DNA of 64,000 nt, taken from positions 1,364,001-1,428,000 of the forward strand of contig OY725500.1 of assembly GCA_963281255.1 (NCBI GenBank). Reading direction: 5' to 3'. The stretch's first letter is position 1, and every line of letters starts with the position of its first letter. A program made the position numbers and the translations under genes. The notes under the pieces are model-generated. The model saw only the letters and a list, made by a program, of their open reading frames with translations. It was not told where the DNA came from and ran no database searches. Source of the DNA: Aphrocallistes beatrix. Its lineage: Eukaryota > Porifera > Hexactinellida > Sceptrulophora > Aphrocallistidae. Positions 54,961 through 64,000 of the stretch are shown piece by piece.

Positions 54961-55620
54961 TAATAGTAAGGATTTTTCCACTTGAGACACCTTACCCACT
55001 GGTAGGCAATTGATTAGATTAATAATTCTTGGTGAAAAGAAAAACAGTTAAATGTATCTTTCAAAAATGAAGTACTCTACATGTTGGAGTGTCCTTCAAA
55101 TTTTGGAGAGGCTGCTACTTTGAAACAGAATCGATATTAACTGCACAAAATGGTATACAACATCATGTATGGGTCCAAATTAATTGGAGCAGGGGGCAGC
55201 TTCCCCCTGCTCCCCCGGGAGACCCGCCACTGATCGCAGGCATCTTATTTTATGTACATGGGAGTTTATGTGAGTGGCTCGAGCAAGTTCGAGTTAAAAG
55301 GCTGAAATTTGAATCACACTTGTACTGCAATAATATCTTCTCCATTAGCATTCAGCGTAACTCGGAAATGGTTATTGATCGTGGATGATTCCATCTCCGT
55401 AATCCCTCACCATTCAACGACATACGTACAGTTTAACTTCAGCATAACTAATGATACAAATACAAATACGTAGATAATAATAGTTGAACATTACAAAAGA
55501 AATTTTTTAAAAAAATTGAGTAAAGCAGCTCAGTACTTACAGACATCATACATACTTAATTACTCGTAGAACATTACTGTGATGTGCACTGATGTCTCAA
55601 TTACCAATATCACTACAATA

Positions 55621-56796
55621 TTAATTATGTTGGAGTCGATTGATAGTACTATGTTGTTCATCTATCATACTTCGCACATTCTCTCGAATGATCCTGTCTT
55701 GGTAAGCAGTTGTGATATAGCAGTTGTTCATTATCAAGTAGAACAGACTGGAGAATATCAGAAACAAATCAAATTGGAAAGTACCCACATCTGATAATAG
55801 GAAAAGAAAAGTTGCCAAATTCAAAGTGACTCTTAAAGTAGTTAAACTAGGTTCTGGAATCTGGAAACCAAACAGTGATTTAACCAGACAGGGATTGGGA
55901 ATTATCATCAAAATCCAATTTGCGAAATTATCCAGTATTATAGCTATCAGATACATTGTAAAAGACAATACAAGTGTATACGTCCATCTGTTCGAACTTT
56001 TGACTATTTTCTCTCTTCTTCGCAGACTATCCATATCGAAATCTCCATATAATTCAGCGTCGTTTTTCCATCTAAATAGTGCAATTGAAAGTTTGTTCCT
56101 TGCTTTGAATAGTATTACGCAATTGATGATGACGGATATAGAAAATATTATGGTGCCTTCAAACCCTGTCCAGAAAACTGAACCTGTTATCCAAACTATA
56201 AAAAACTGTATTATCCCGAATATTAAATAGCTCATCATGAATTTCAAACCTTCATGCTCATTGTATGCATTGGAGAGGTAGATCATCACAATGGACAAAA
56301 GAATGGCGAGAAATAATATCAAACTGTTTGATATTCCTATTCGCGCTAGAGTTATCGGGAAATATTTGAAAGCTAAGATGTAGAATCTATCCAAACGGTT
56401 ACAGTCAATTATGAATCCAAATTTTTCGCTATTTTCGAATGAAAAATAAAAGAACATTGCATACCCAATTCCCTTGATGAAAAGATGAAGAGCTTCTACC
56501 AATAACCCTGAGATCAGGATCAAGTTCCTCCTGTACACAATCTGAAGATTCTTCCGAATTTCAATTTGTTCCAGATTTTCCATCCTCGAGTTCTTTATTG
56601 CGCTCTTCAATTTTATTGTCTCTAAGCATATCTTCACTAGCCATCCTATTGAAAATAGGAATACTAATACGTTGGTGATGACAATAGATATGAGGAATGC
56701 TTGAAGAACAGATTGCGGGATTATATTAATATTGGGAAGAGTGGCATTACCTAAATACTTATTTTCCATATTATAAAAATGTAAAATATCAGACAT
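55621..56796 (-). CDS. Orphan seven-transmembrane receptor-like protein, subfamily B, 391 aa
   Basis: Single exon, MSDILHFYNMENKYLG to TAA. Same plan as 22358 and 51765: N-terminal sequon (NAT), TM1, basic loop ('RKNLQIVYRRNLILI'), outer 'IIDCNRLDRFYIL', 'KYFPITLARIGISNSLILFL', 'WTGFEGTIIFSISVIINCVI', 'DSLRRREKIVKSSNRW', 'PNPCLVKSLFG' and tail 'NCYITTAYQDRIIRENVRSM'. It sits 2.7 kb upstream of 51765 on the same strand, so the two are a tandem pair. A TATATATAAAG lies about 30-40 bases upstream of the ATG. Confidence 0.85.
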   Translation of the reverse strand: MSDILHFYNMENKYLGNATLPNINIIPQSVLQAFLISIVITNVLVFLFSIGWLVKICLETIKLKSAIKNSRMENLEQIEIRKNLQIVYRRNLILISGLLVEALHLFIKGIGYAMFFYFSFENSEKFGFIIDCNRLDRFYILAFKYFPITLARIGISNSLILFLAILLSIVMIYLSNAYNEHEGLKFMMSYLIFGIIQFFIVWITGSVFWTGFEGTIIFSISVIINCVILFKARNKLSIALFRWKNDAELYGDFDMDSLRRREKIVKSSNRWTYTLVLSFTMYLIAIILDNFANWILMIIPNPCLVKSLFGFQIPEPSLTTLRVTLNLATFLFLLSDVGTFQFDLFLIFSSLFYLIMNNCYITTAYQDRIIRENVRSMIDEQHSTINRLQHN

Positions 56797-56825
56797 TACT
56801 GGTATCGTAATTATGCTCTATAACT

Positions 56826-56836
56826 TTATATATATA
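56826..56836 (-). promoter_or_regulatory. TATA-like box of the 7TM gene at 55621
   Basis: Minus-strand TATATATAAAG, 30-40 bases before ATG 56796. Confidence 0.45.
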
Positions 56837-57401
56837 ATTATCCATGTATATGCAGATAAATTTGATCTACAAGTAAGTACTATGATAATTGAAATTTGAT
56901 CTAGATCTACCTAGCTAAGATACTCGATATAAATATTATTCGATTACATTAGATTGTGTGAAGTATTTAAACTCAAAAACAGAATAGCTTTGAGGAAAAT
57001 AAGAACTAAATCATATAATTTCTGCCGGAATTAACAAAGGTATCACACAGGACTCTGGAAGAATTTTCACAAATTACCGATTGTTCCAAAATACTAATAA
57101 AGGACCAGTTACTTTCACTGTTATTAAATTATTTCGTGGAAATTTTCTTCTTTGAAATAGACCAAGTAACCTTCGAGGGCGCTTTCACTCAATTTTTCCT
57201 CGGATTTCATTAATCTAAAAATCGATTCTACATACGTATATGAAAATGTCTCTTCTATCGCTAATTCATGAAATATCCTCAACCCATCTAATCCGCTCAT
57301 TTATTACCAGACTGATAACTCCATTATCAAGCGTACTTTTACCTTCACAGCCCCGTTAATCATATAATGCACGACAAACCTTTTCTATGCATTATATAGT
57401 A

Positions 57402-57542
57402 CAGTGGAGTTCGCTTATTAGCAACTCCTGATATCCTAATAGCAACCAGTCTTCAAGTCTCAAGCCTAGGTTTAGTTTTAATGATGTTCCCCTATTAGCA
57501 ACCGTTTGTGAACAGACCCGAGTTAATAAGCGAATTCCAATG
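57402..57542. mobile_element. Pogo-like MITE, TTCGCTTATTAGCAAC type
   Basis: CAGTGGAGTTCGCTTATTAG and the mirror of CATTGGAATTCGCTTATTAA are imperfect inverted ends; internal CCTATTAGCAAC. A TA precedes the left end only. 56840-57400 and 57543-58049 hold no gene I can support. Confidence 0.6.
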
Positions 57543-58049
57543 TCTATCTTCTGGTGCCTGCTCCTTTTAACAAAGTTTGTTCCCACAACATCCCTTGATG
57601 TCTTAAATTTTTTTCTTTTAAATTAATTTTAGGTTAAATTTATATTAAAGTGTTCTTAAAAAAGAAAAGATCAGAATTTCTTTTAAAAACTATTTCTAAA
57701 GGAGCGCGCATGTACGATATTTGATCCATTTTGTCGCATACACCGTTTCGAATATCGTACTTTTTAAGCACCAATGACGCTAATTATACGAGTAAGAAGA
57801 GACTACATAAGACAGATTTGAAATCCTTATTGTAACTTAAAATTCTTAATGTCACTTAACTTTTTAATGTTGTTTGTGACTAAATGTGATGAAAAGTAAA
57901 ACACAATCGGACAACGATTCCTGCTACTTTGATATCTGGTCATGACCTACTAAATTATGAAAAGTGGAAGAATATAGTCAAATGTACAGTTTTAACTACT
58001 ATCCAACGAAAATTAAGTTTGAATGTCTTTGCATATTACCTCCCAAGTA

Positions 58050-58220
58050 CAGTCGACTCGGCTTAATAGGGTCACTGTTTAATCAGGTCACTTTTGGAAG
58101 GACCGGAATAGCTCTCACACATAGAAACCAATACAAAATATTTTCGGTTAATAGGATTCTCCGCTTAATCGGGGAAAAATGTCCTCTGACCGATGTGATC
58201 CTATTAAGCGGAGTCGACTG
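58050..58220. mobile_element. Tigger/pogo-like MITE, CAGTCGACTC family (copy 3)
   Basis: TA-flanked CAGTCGACTC and GAGTCGACTG, with the TAATAGGGTCAC/GATCCTATTA subterminals inverted relative to copy 2. Confidence 0.8.
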
Positions 58221-58626
58221 TATTCCAAAATCTCAAGTACTAAATTTTCAAACAATCACTCATGCATTTACTTAGTTATTGCTCCTAATAGTTCTAATTA
58301 GTTTTAATTAATAAATTTAATGGACTAAATTTAACCGCCACAAGAAAAAATGAAATTAGTTTCAAAAATTAGTTTCTCTCGTATTTATTAATGGTCACAT
58401 GGAGTTAATATTTCGTTATTCGAAATATTAACTAGTTGACGGAGGAATAATTTGAAATACTACCTCCAATAATGAGCATAATAACATTTCATTAACTGAA
58501 ACCAACTATGTTAATTAACTAATCCATGATATCTCCATTCAGATTGGTAGTTCAAGTTTAAATATGTTTGCAGACAATGAAACAGATATTTAATCTTTGA
58601 CTTCTATCAACCTACTCCATATCTCA

Positions 58627-58851
58627 ATGGCAAAGTTAGGCTTTCTCTGGTCTATTTTCTGGCTGTTTGTTTTACTCTTCATAGCTTGGCCAATCGCATG
58701 GATAGCGGCACCTTTCTACGTGTTTTTCCTACCATTCGAAGCTTGTTGTCTCTGCACGAGAGAAATCACATCATTCATTCATAAGATTGTAACTTTCCCA
58801 AGGTTATCCGCTAAGAACATGGTGGGAGGTCATCCTCTCTCTTGCTGTTAG
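58627..58851 (+). CDS. Small Cys-rich membrane protein, 74 aa
   Basis: ATG 58627 opens MAKLGFLWSIFWLFVLLFIA; the 10-codon upstream extension begins with TTG and is unlikely. One or two hydrophobic helices (residues 4-48, WPIAWIAAPFYVFFLPF), then CCLCTR, a short amphipathic stretch and a C-terminal SCC. Cysteines next to the membrane face suggest palmitoylation. Very short uncharacterised animal proteins with a 'WP-x-A-FYVxxLPFE' core look similar to me, but I cannot name a family. Ends TAG. Confidence 0.6.
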   Translation: MAKLGFLWSIFWLFVLLFIAWPIAWIAAPFYVFFLPFEACCLCTREITSFIHKIVTFPRLSAKNMVGGHPLSCC

Positions 58852-59641
58852 CATTGGTCGATTCTAGGGAATGTATAATATGTAATTATTTTGTTTCTCA
58901 ACTGTTGTATAATCTGTATGCATATTATGTTTGAATGTATATGCAATGTAATACTATAGCATTATTAAATATCTAATACGTATGTACCTTAATGCATTAG
59001 CAGAAGGTCAACTCGTCCGCTTATTGACATCAAATTAGGATGTCTATCGGGATTTTTCGTGTTCGCTATGCTTCTGTAAACTTTGTTTTATTCAGGGGCG
59101 GATTGGACTACTTAGACGGTCCTGGAAAATTTTCCGAGATCGGCCCACTGCCCCACTGCCCCACTGGCCAACCGGCCCACCTGCTCATCGACCCACCGGG
59201 AATTTCCCGTATTTCGATGGCTCAATCTACCCCTGGTTTTATTATTAGTCTAACTCCTTTACAAAATAATGTTTTTTTGTCCGTGGGCTATTTCTGTCGC
59301 ATAGGCTATGAAATCAATTGGACAAAAAAACGACTTTGACTGTATACAGGAGTATATACTATTTATTATCATACAAATATACTTCCCAATAAATAATTTC
59401 CACGAATATTTAGTGAAATGTTTAGCAACAAATGTGGGTTCACTACAATATATTATAAATTACACGTTCTATAAAAATTATACACAAAAATATCAATTTA
59501 GAAATCTATCATAGACATACTAGTATATTAGTAGTATGTACGATTTTGATACAGTTAAGCAATTCTAAAATTAATGTTGATATGAAAACTACTGAACAAC
59601 ATAAGCCTAATCTACTTCTACGCACACGAAAGTAATATAAA
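58852..59641. other. Intergenic with a GC-rich insertion
   Basis: 59093-59220 is GC-rich (GGGGCGGATTGGACT, then repeated CCCACTGCC words ending CGGGAATTTCCCG) and looks like a transposon end. The rest is AT-rich 3' flank. Confidence 0.4.
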
Positions 59642-61348
59642 TTATATTTTAAATATTTGGAACATATCTTCTTTGTTGTTGCAAACAGTTACCAACTTAT
59701 CGTTATCATCACATGCCAACCCCCGTGGTTCCTCGAATGGCATCCCTTTACCTTGCTGTCCCAATCTCCAAATTAGATTTCCAGCTGTTGAAAACACATG
59801 GATGCAGTGACTAGAGTAGTCCGAAAGCAAAATATGACCTTCTCGACTTACGGTCAGATACAGTGGATTCACAAGAAGCGGATTGCTGGATATTTCAATT
59901 ATTTCTCTTAACTGTTTTCCTGATCTGTCGAAAAAGTGAACACAACTTGGGGATCGGTCAAGAACGATATAATCACCATTATCTATCACCGTAATGTCCA
60001 GAGGTTTGCGCAAGCAATTATTCTTAGGAATATTCAGAAAATGAAGTTTGTAGTCGAAGAACTGAACCCTATTGTTTCCATTGTCACAAATTAGGATGGT
60101 ATTTCTCAGTTTATCTCCAGCTATGCCAGTAGGCATTATAAAATTTCCTTTTTCTTTCCCTTCTTTTCCCTTTTGTCTCACGAACTCTCCCTCATGTGTA
60201 TACATTTGCACTAGATGTTGATTTGTCAAGGTAACGTACACAAATTCTTGGGATGCAAAAATTCCATTTGGTTCTGCCATTTTATTGGGACCTGATTTCT
60301 CGCCGAAACTTAGAAGAGAATAACCTTCACTTGAAAATACTTGAACTCGATTATTTCCCTTTTCAGCCACGAAGATAGACCCCTTCCTAGATATACTAAC
60401 TCCTTTTGGTTTGTTGAGTTGACCCATCTCTCTTCCTTGTCTGCATTTCGCTACTAAAGGCAAGTCGTACTGAACAACTGGCTTAGATGTACACGCAACT
60501 GCTTGATCGCTCTCTGGTTGTATCGGACTGATTACTTCATCATCTCGTAGATCCGTTAGATTAATTTCATCAATTTGTGCATATATTGACCTGTCACTGA
60601 TTTCGTGGTAAATATTCATATCTGAGCTAGGATTGTGATCGTTGAGCACTGATGCATGAGTGTTGCCATCAGAACAACCTGGTTGACTTGCATGTTCTGG
60701 CCCTGTATCAAGATTTTCGAAGTTTATTTTATTCTCAAAATCACTTAAATTCGAATATTGATTGCTTTGATAGGATTGCGCCTTATGTTGAAGTGAAGGA
60801 AAGATCAATTCATTAGATTCCCCTGAACGCTCCTGCTCTCTATCTTCCACTCTTGAACTCTCTTTCGATTTATTATCCTTTTCCATTTCAAATGTTTCTT
60901 CACTAACTCCCAGGTGTTCATGTGGGATACAACTTTCATCAAGATAAGAAGTCTCGAAATCAAATTCAGTTTGATTATGTTCATATTTGATGTGGCCAAG
61001 CGAAATTATTATTCCAACGATCCCCTTTTCATTCCAATCGAACCTAATCTTCTTCTGTGCAATATCTCGTTTAATTTCTCCTATTTTGGTTCTTATTTTG
61101 TTCACTTGTTGTTCATTTTCTACAGATATGACAGGTATTGATTTCGCATAGTCTATGCACCTCTGAATTACTTTTCTGCTAGATGATTCATCTTGTTCAA
61201 CCTGTATCTCCAATTCATCCAGCTCTAGGTTTAGGCTAACAAGCCTCAGATCTAGGATACGTTTGAAGTTACCAATCCATGTGTTAACGTGATCTCTCAC
61301 ATCTCTGATAGTTGAGAAATATTCGTGTCCGTATTCCTCCTCGCTCAT
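59642..61348 (-). CDS. Long helical-plus-NHL propeller protein, 568 aa
   Basis: Single exon, MSEEEYGHEYFST to TAA. Residues 1-110 are helical and charged (coiled coil, ILDLRLVSLNLELDELEIQV). Residues 130-275 are acidic, Ser/Asn-rich and probably disordered. Residues 283-568 form six NHL blades ('QLNKPKGVSISRKGSIFVAE', 'FIMPTGIAGDKLRNTILICD', 'RKPLDITVIDNGDYIVLD', 'FEEPRGLACDDNDKLVTV'). No RING or B-box. It shares the helix-then-propeller plan with 34259 but has a long linker. Probably a scaffold; partners unknown. Confidence 0.87.
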   Translation of the reverse strand: MSEEEYGHEYFSTIRDVRDHVNTWIGNFKRILDLRLVSLNLELDELEIQVEQDESSSRKVIQRCIDYAKSIPVISVENEQQVNKIRTKIGEIKRDIAQKKIRFDWNEKGIVGIIISLGHIKYEHNQTEFDFETSYLDESCIPHEHLGVSEETFEMEKDNKSKESSRVEDREQERSGESNELIFPSLQHKAQSYQSNQYSNLSDFENKINFENLDTGPEHASQPGCSDGNTHASVLNDHNPSSDMNIYHEISDRSIYAQIDEINLTDLRDDEVISPIQPESDQAVACTSKPVVQYDLPLVAKCRQGREMGQLNKPKGVSISRKGSIFVAEKGNNRVQVFSSEGYSLLSFGEKSGPNKMAEPNGIFASQEFVYVTLTNQHLVQMYTHEGEFVRQKGKEGKEKGNFIMPTGIAGDKLRNTILICDNGNNRVQFFDYKLHFLNIPKNNCLRKPLDITVIDNGDYIVLDRSPSCVHFFDRSGKQLREIIEISSNPLLVNPLYLTVSREGHILLSDYSSHCIHVFSTAGNLIWRLGQQGKGMPFEEPRGLACDDNDKLVTVCNNKEDMFQIFKI

Positions 61349-61907
61349 CCTAATGATATTATAGAATCATTGACAAGTAAGTATCCTAATTACCCCCAAA
61401 TATTAGTGTAGTGATTTATTTTACAAGTTTATGCATTCTAAGTCAGATCTATCATGAAGTTCATGCACTACGTATTTGGGTATTGCGTTGACATTTCCAT
61501 TTGGAAATCTAAAATGTCTGTTAAACATTCAGGGAAATCGAGAATTAGAAACCGATTAACCATTATAATCAGAGGTTGAATATTTCAATAATAGATGCAT
61601 GATTATAGTTTTAAAAATAGATCCTTAAGTTCAAGATCCATTTTAGGTCATGTATTATGATAGTACAACCTCCAGACATAGCTTATTTATATTATCATGA
61701 TATTTTATTAACGAACTGTTACAGAAAAACTAAACAAGATTTTAAGACCTTGCTAGATAATTGTAACATAACTCGAACTTAATTCACAAAATAGTTACCT
61801 ATAAGCCTCCTCAATTGGAAATGCGATACTCTTATACCTAAAGTAGAGTTTAATTGAAATGTATAGTTATTCAAGGTACATATTTACGTACTGTACCTTG
61901 AATTTAT
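61349..61907. other. Upstream region of the 59642 gene
   Basis: AT-rich; no gene. No strong TATA box was picked. Confidence 0.3.
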
Positions 61908-61992
61908 TAGTGCAACTCCTAGCATAGGAGATGCCTTAGGGCTCAGTGGCGTGTAACGTCCGCTCGTTCCTGAAAATTCTATTTGACCACAG
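61908..61992 (+). repeat. Dispersed repeat shared with 14101-14200
   Basis: AGTGCAACTCCTAGCATAGG to CTATTTGACC, the second copy of the intron-2 repeat. Confidence 0.5.
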
Positions 61993-62056
61993 ACGACTAG
62001 CGTATATGGACTAACAATTAACTGAATCAAAGGAAGGAGCTGAAGGCCATTGAACA

Positions 62057-62300
62057 CTAAGACATAATTACCCTAAAATCGTTAACCTTCAAATTCAGGA
62101 TTGAAAATGTGATTGAGTTAGAATCAACTTCAGAGATGAGAATATTGTTCGAATCATCAATAATAGAAATGACAAATAACTTGCATTCCATACATCTAGA
62201 AAAGACAATCTTCTGTGGAATGAGATTGTAGTCATACAAATGTATACAAATATTAAACTCATCCAGAATGAAACTGTATATTTTGACAGTTTCACATCAA
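62057..62300 (-). pseudogene. NHL-repeat gene fragment
   Basis: Minus strand: 'DVKLSKYTVSF', then in another frame 'ILDEFNICIHLYDYNLIP' and 'IIDDSNNILISEVDSNSITF'. The order (DVKL blade, CIH strand, NNILIS blade) mirrors the last blades of the NHL genes here. One frame break, no start or propeller remainder. About 700 bases upstream of the intact NHL gene at 59642, so possibly an old tandem copy. Confidence 0.5.
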
Positions 62301-62797
62301 GAGGATGTTTGAGTTAATGAGCATCAAACTGAGATTTGAACTGAAGTTATACATAACGTATTCGGATACGATTGTTTTTATAATCACGAATGTAAAATCT
62401 CCATTCGAATAGTGAAACATAAACATAGACTATTTATCTAACTACCACCTAGGGTGTTAACAATTTACACCCAGAATGTGACGTAGTATCATTGCTAGAT
62501 AAGTAGCATACTTAAGTATCTAACAAATCGATTATAATGAAGCACAAACATTATCAGACAAAAATCTCTTCTTACTCGTTACTCAGGATTTAGACCACAA
62601 GAAGCAGCCAATTTTTGCTTGAAAGGGAGCTGGATGACCCATGATTTAAGTACCCCCTCCCCCCTAGTTAAAGCGCGGTTTTTGACTGGAAATGTGATCA
62701 ATATCAATGGAGCTACAAAACTTGAGCTAAACACTGATAAGAAAATGCTATTATATTATTGTCACACCTGAAGAAAACTTTAGAAGGCATGCATATT

Positions 62798-63058
62798 CAG
62801 GCCTCTCAAGATCTCGTCGTGTGTTACACGATTTCGGGTAAAATGTCACGATCTCACGACAGACCCCCCAAATCTCACGACTTGTCTCAAAATATCACGA
62901 CGCCTTTATCAAATCTCCGATTTGCGAACTCTCTAAGTTGAGAGCACTGATCTGATACGATTGTGTTTTACAAAGAATCACTTAAATAATGTCTCACAAC
63001 AGAATCGTGATATCTATGAAATCTCATGATTTCGAGGCCTCGCTGGTTGAGAACCCTG
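62798..63058. mobile_element. Probable hAT-type MITE with CACGA words
   Basis: CAGGCCTCTCAAGATC and the mirror of CAGGGTTCTCAACCAG are similar ends; flanks share GCATAT. Interior repeats ATCTCACGA/TCGTGAT words. Confidence 0.45.
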
Positions 63059-63149
63059 GCATATATGCTCTTGGAGTCCGATAATAAACCATCAATCTCC
63101 CTTTCTAGTACTAATGAGATGAAAAGATTGCATATAATGATAATATATA

Positions 63150-63572
63150 GGGGCATGCCTAATTTCCGGGACTGGACGGGACCATCCCGGAAAGTCTACT
63201 AGGTGCCTAATTTCCGGGACGGGTCCAAAGTACCTATTGATATATAGTCGAGCCGATTCAGTGTAATTGTGACACCGATTAATCCGTCAACCTCTTAAGA
63301 TCTAAATACAGTGATTTCGTATTATTATGGTTATATGGGGGGACCTCCGAGATGCGACAACAGAGATTTGGACAAGCATCTACTCCCAATGAGGTCGCAT
63401 CTCGGAGGTCCCCCCCATATAACCATAAAAATACGAAATCACTGTATTTAGATGTTGTACGTAGTTACTTAAGTGGTTAATGCGATTAATCGGTGTCACA
63501 ATTACACTGAATCGACTCGATTGTATCATTAGGGACTTTGGTCCCGTCCCGGAAATTAGCCATGCTCAGTTT
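63150..63572. repeat. Three-level nested palindrome
   Basis: Outer arms GCATGCCTAATTTCCGGGA and mirror. Middle arms TATAGTCGAGCCGATTCAGT at 63242 and mirror to 63527. Inner arms ATCTAAATACAGTGATTTCG with GGGGGGACCTCCGAGATGCG and mirror around 63370. Suggests at least two foldback MITEs inserted one into another. Confidence 0.7.
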
Positions 63573-63805
63573 GTCTCATAACTATTTAGAACTTTATGTT
63601 ACATTTCAATCCATAGTCGATCTTACTATTTTGAGTTCAATAGCTAAGTAGACGTGAAGAAACTGCACGACTTACTCTCAGTGCCAGACGGTGTCTGTGA
63701 CAGAGTGTAAAGTGGTCGATTTCCTTTACGCACTGATAGGATAGAGAGGATTGGATAAGTATCGATTCTATCTATCTCTCCAATCTATACGATCTGATTT
63801 GGTAG

Positions 63806-64000
63806 GGTAGCTCTAATATAGCCTGGCTGTGTGTCGAGTATCCAGGAACCGAACAAGCCACGTCCCAAACCAAAACTATCAAGAGTCTGATCGGGTTTCT
63901 AAATACAGGTTTCGTTGAAGAATTGGAAAATGATCCAAATAGCTACGGAGAGGAAACGAGCGAGGTTCGATTTGAAAATGTGTTAAAGTTGATATTAGAC
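63806..64000 (+). CDS. Partial exon of an unrecognised gene at the right edge
   Basis: After TTTGGTAG (a plausible splice acceptor) the plus strand is open to the window end: 'NIAWLCVEYPGTEQATSQTK', 'TIKSLIGFLNTGFVEELEND' and 'EVRFENVLKLILD'. Composition is GC-richer than the flank and codons look normal. No domain recognised. The start is uncertain; an internal acceptor at 63908 is an alternative. Confidence 0.45.

Noticed and set aside
55826-56230. Plus-strand frame of 134 codons
   Set aside because: Antisense to the 7TM gene at 55621, which has two close paralogues.

Overview
The window is AT-rich nuclear DNA from an animal. Evidence: spliced genes with GT-AG introns, TATA-like boxes upstream of many open frames, NHL-propeller and seven-transmembrane gene families, Tc1/mariner and hAT relatives, and MITEs with clean target duplications. 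The style of the NHL proteins (coiled coil plus propeller, no RING), the short intergenic distances and the many intronless genes make me favour a sponge, perhaps a glass sponge; that is inference, not proof.

Layout. 1-809: 5' end of a coiled-coil gene (minus). 3.1-4.1 kb: NHL gene. 4.1-7.8 kb: repeat field (palindromic 22-mers, GGTCC and GGGTCA arrays, one MITE). 7.9-10.5 kb (minus): broken gene joining an NRF-1-like DNA-binding domain, a Ulp1/C48-type cysteine protease and a PHD finger, split by a hAT MITE. 11.4-11.9 kb: short unrecognised gene with shifted frames. 12.3-15.5 kb: four-exon DUF4139-family gene with a ubiquitin domain inside it. 16.9-23.5 kb: NHL gene and two 7TM genes. 24.0-26.6 kb (minus): Mutator-like transposase with a PHD finger, decayed. 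29.0-30.1 kb (minus): NAAA/acid-ceramidase-type amidase. 31.5-33.7 kb: nested transposons including a mariner remnant. 34.3-35.4 kb: coiled-coil NHL gene. 35.5-51.5 kb: nested transposons around one intact 7TM gene (41.2-42.3 kb) and its partial pseudogene copy. 51.8-56.8 kb: two more 7TM genes (minus). 58.6 kb: 74-residue membrane protein. 59.6-61.3 kb (minus): long NHL gene, with a decayed NHL fragment at 62.1 kb. The right edge cuts into another gene.

Host content: two lineage-expanded families dominate, four intact NHL genes and five intact orphan 7TM genes (two subfamilies). All are single-exon with their own promoters; nothing suggests operons. The NHL proteins look like interaction scaffolds and the 7TM proteins like receptors; any functional link is unproven.

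The most unusual signal concerns TGA. In four separate loci the reading frame runs into a TGA and continues immediately in the +1 frame (T skipped, GAN read next), at GCC-TGA, ATG-TGA, GTT-TGA, AGT-TGA and GCC-TGA sites. In three loci conserved domains lie on both sides. Intact genes nearby end almost only in TAA or TAG. This suggests +1 frameshifting at TGA, although indel decay or assembly error must be excluded, because some of these loci are decaying transposons.
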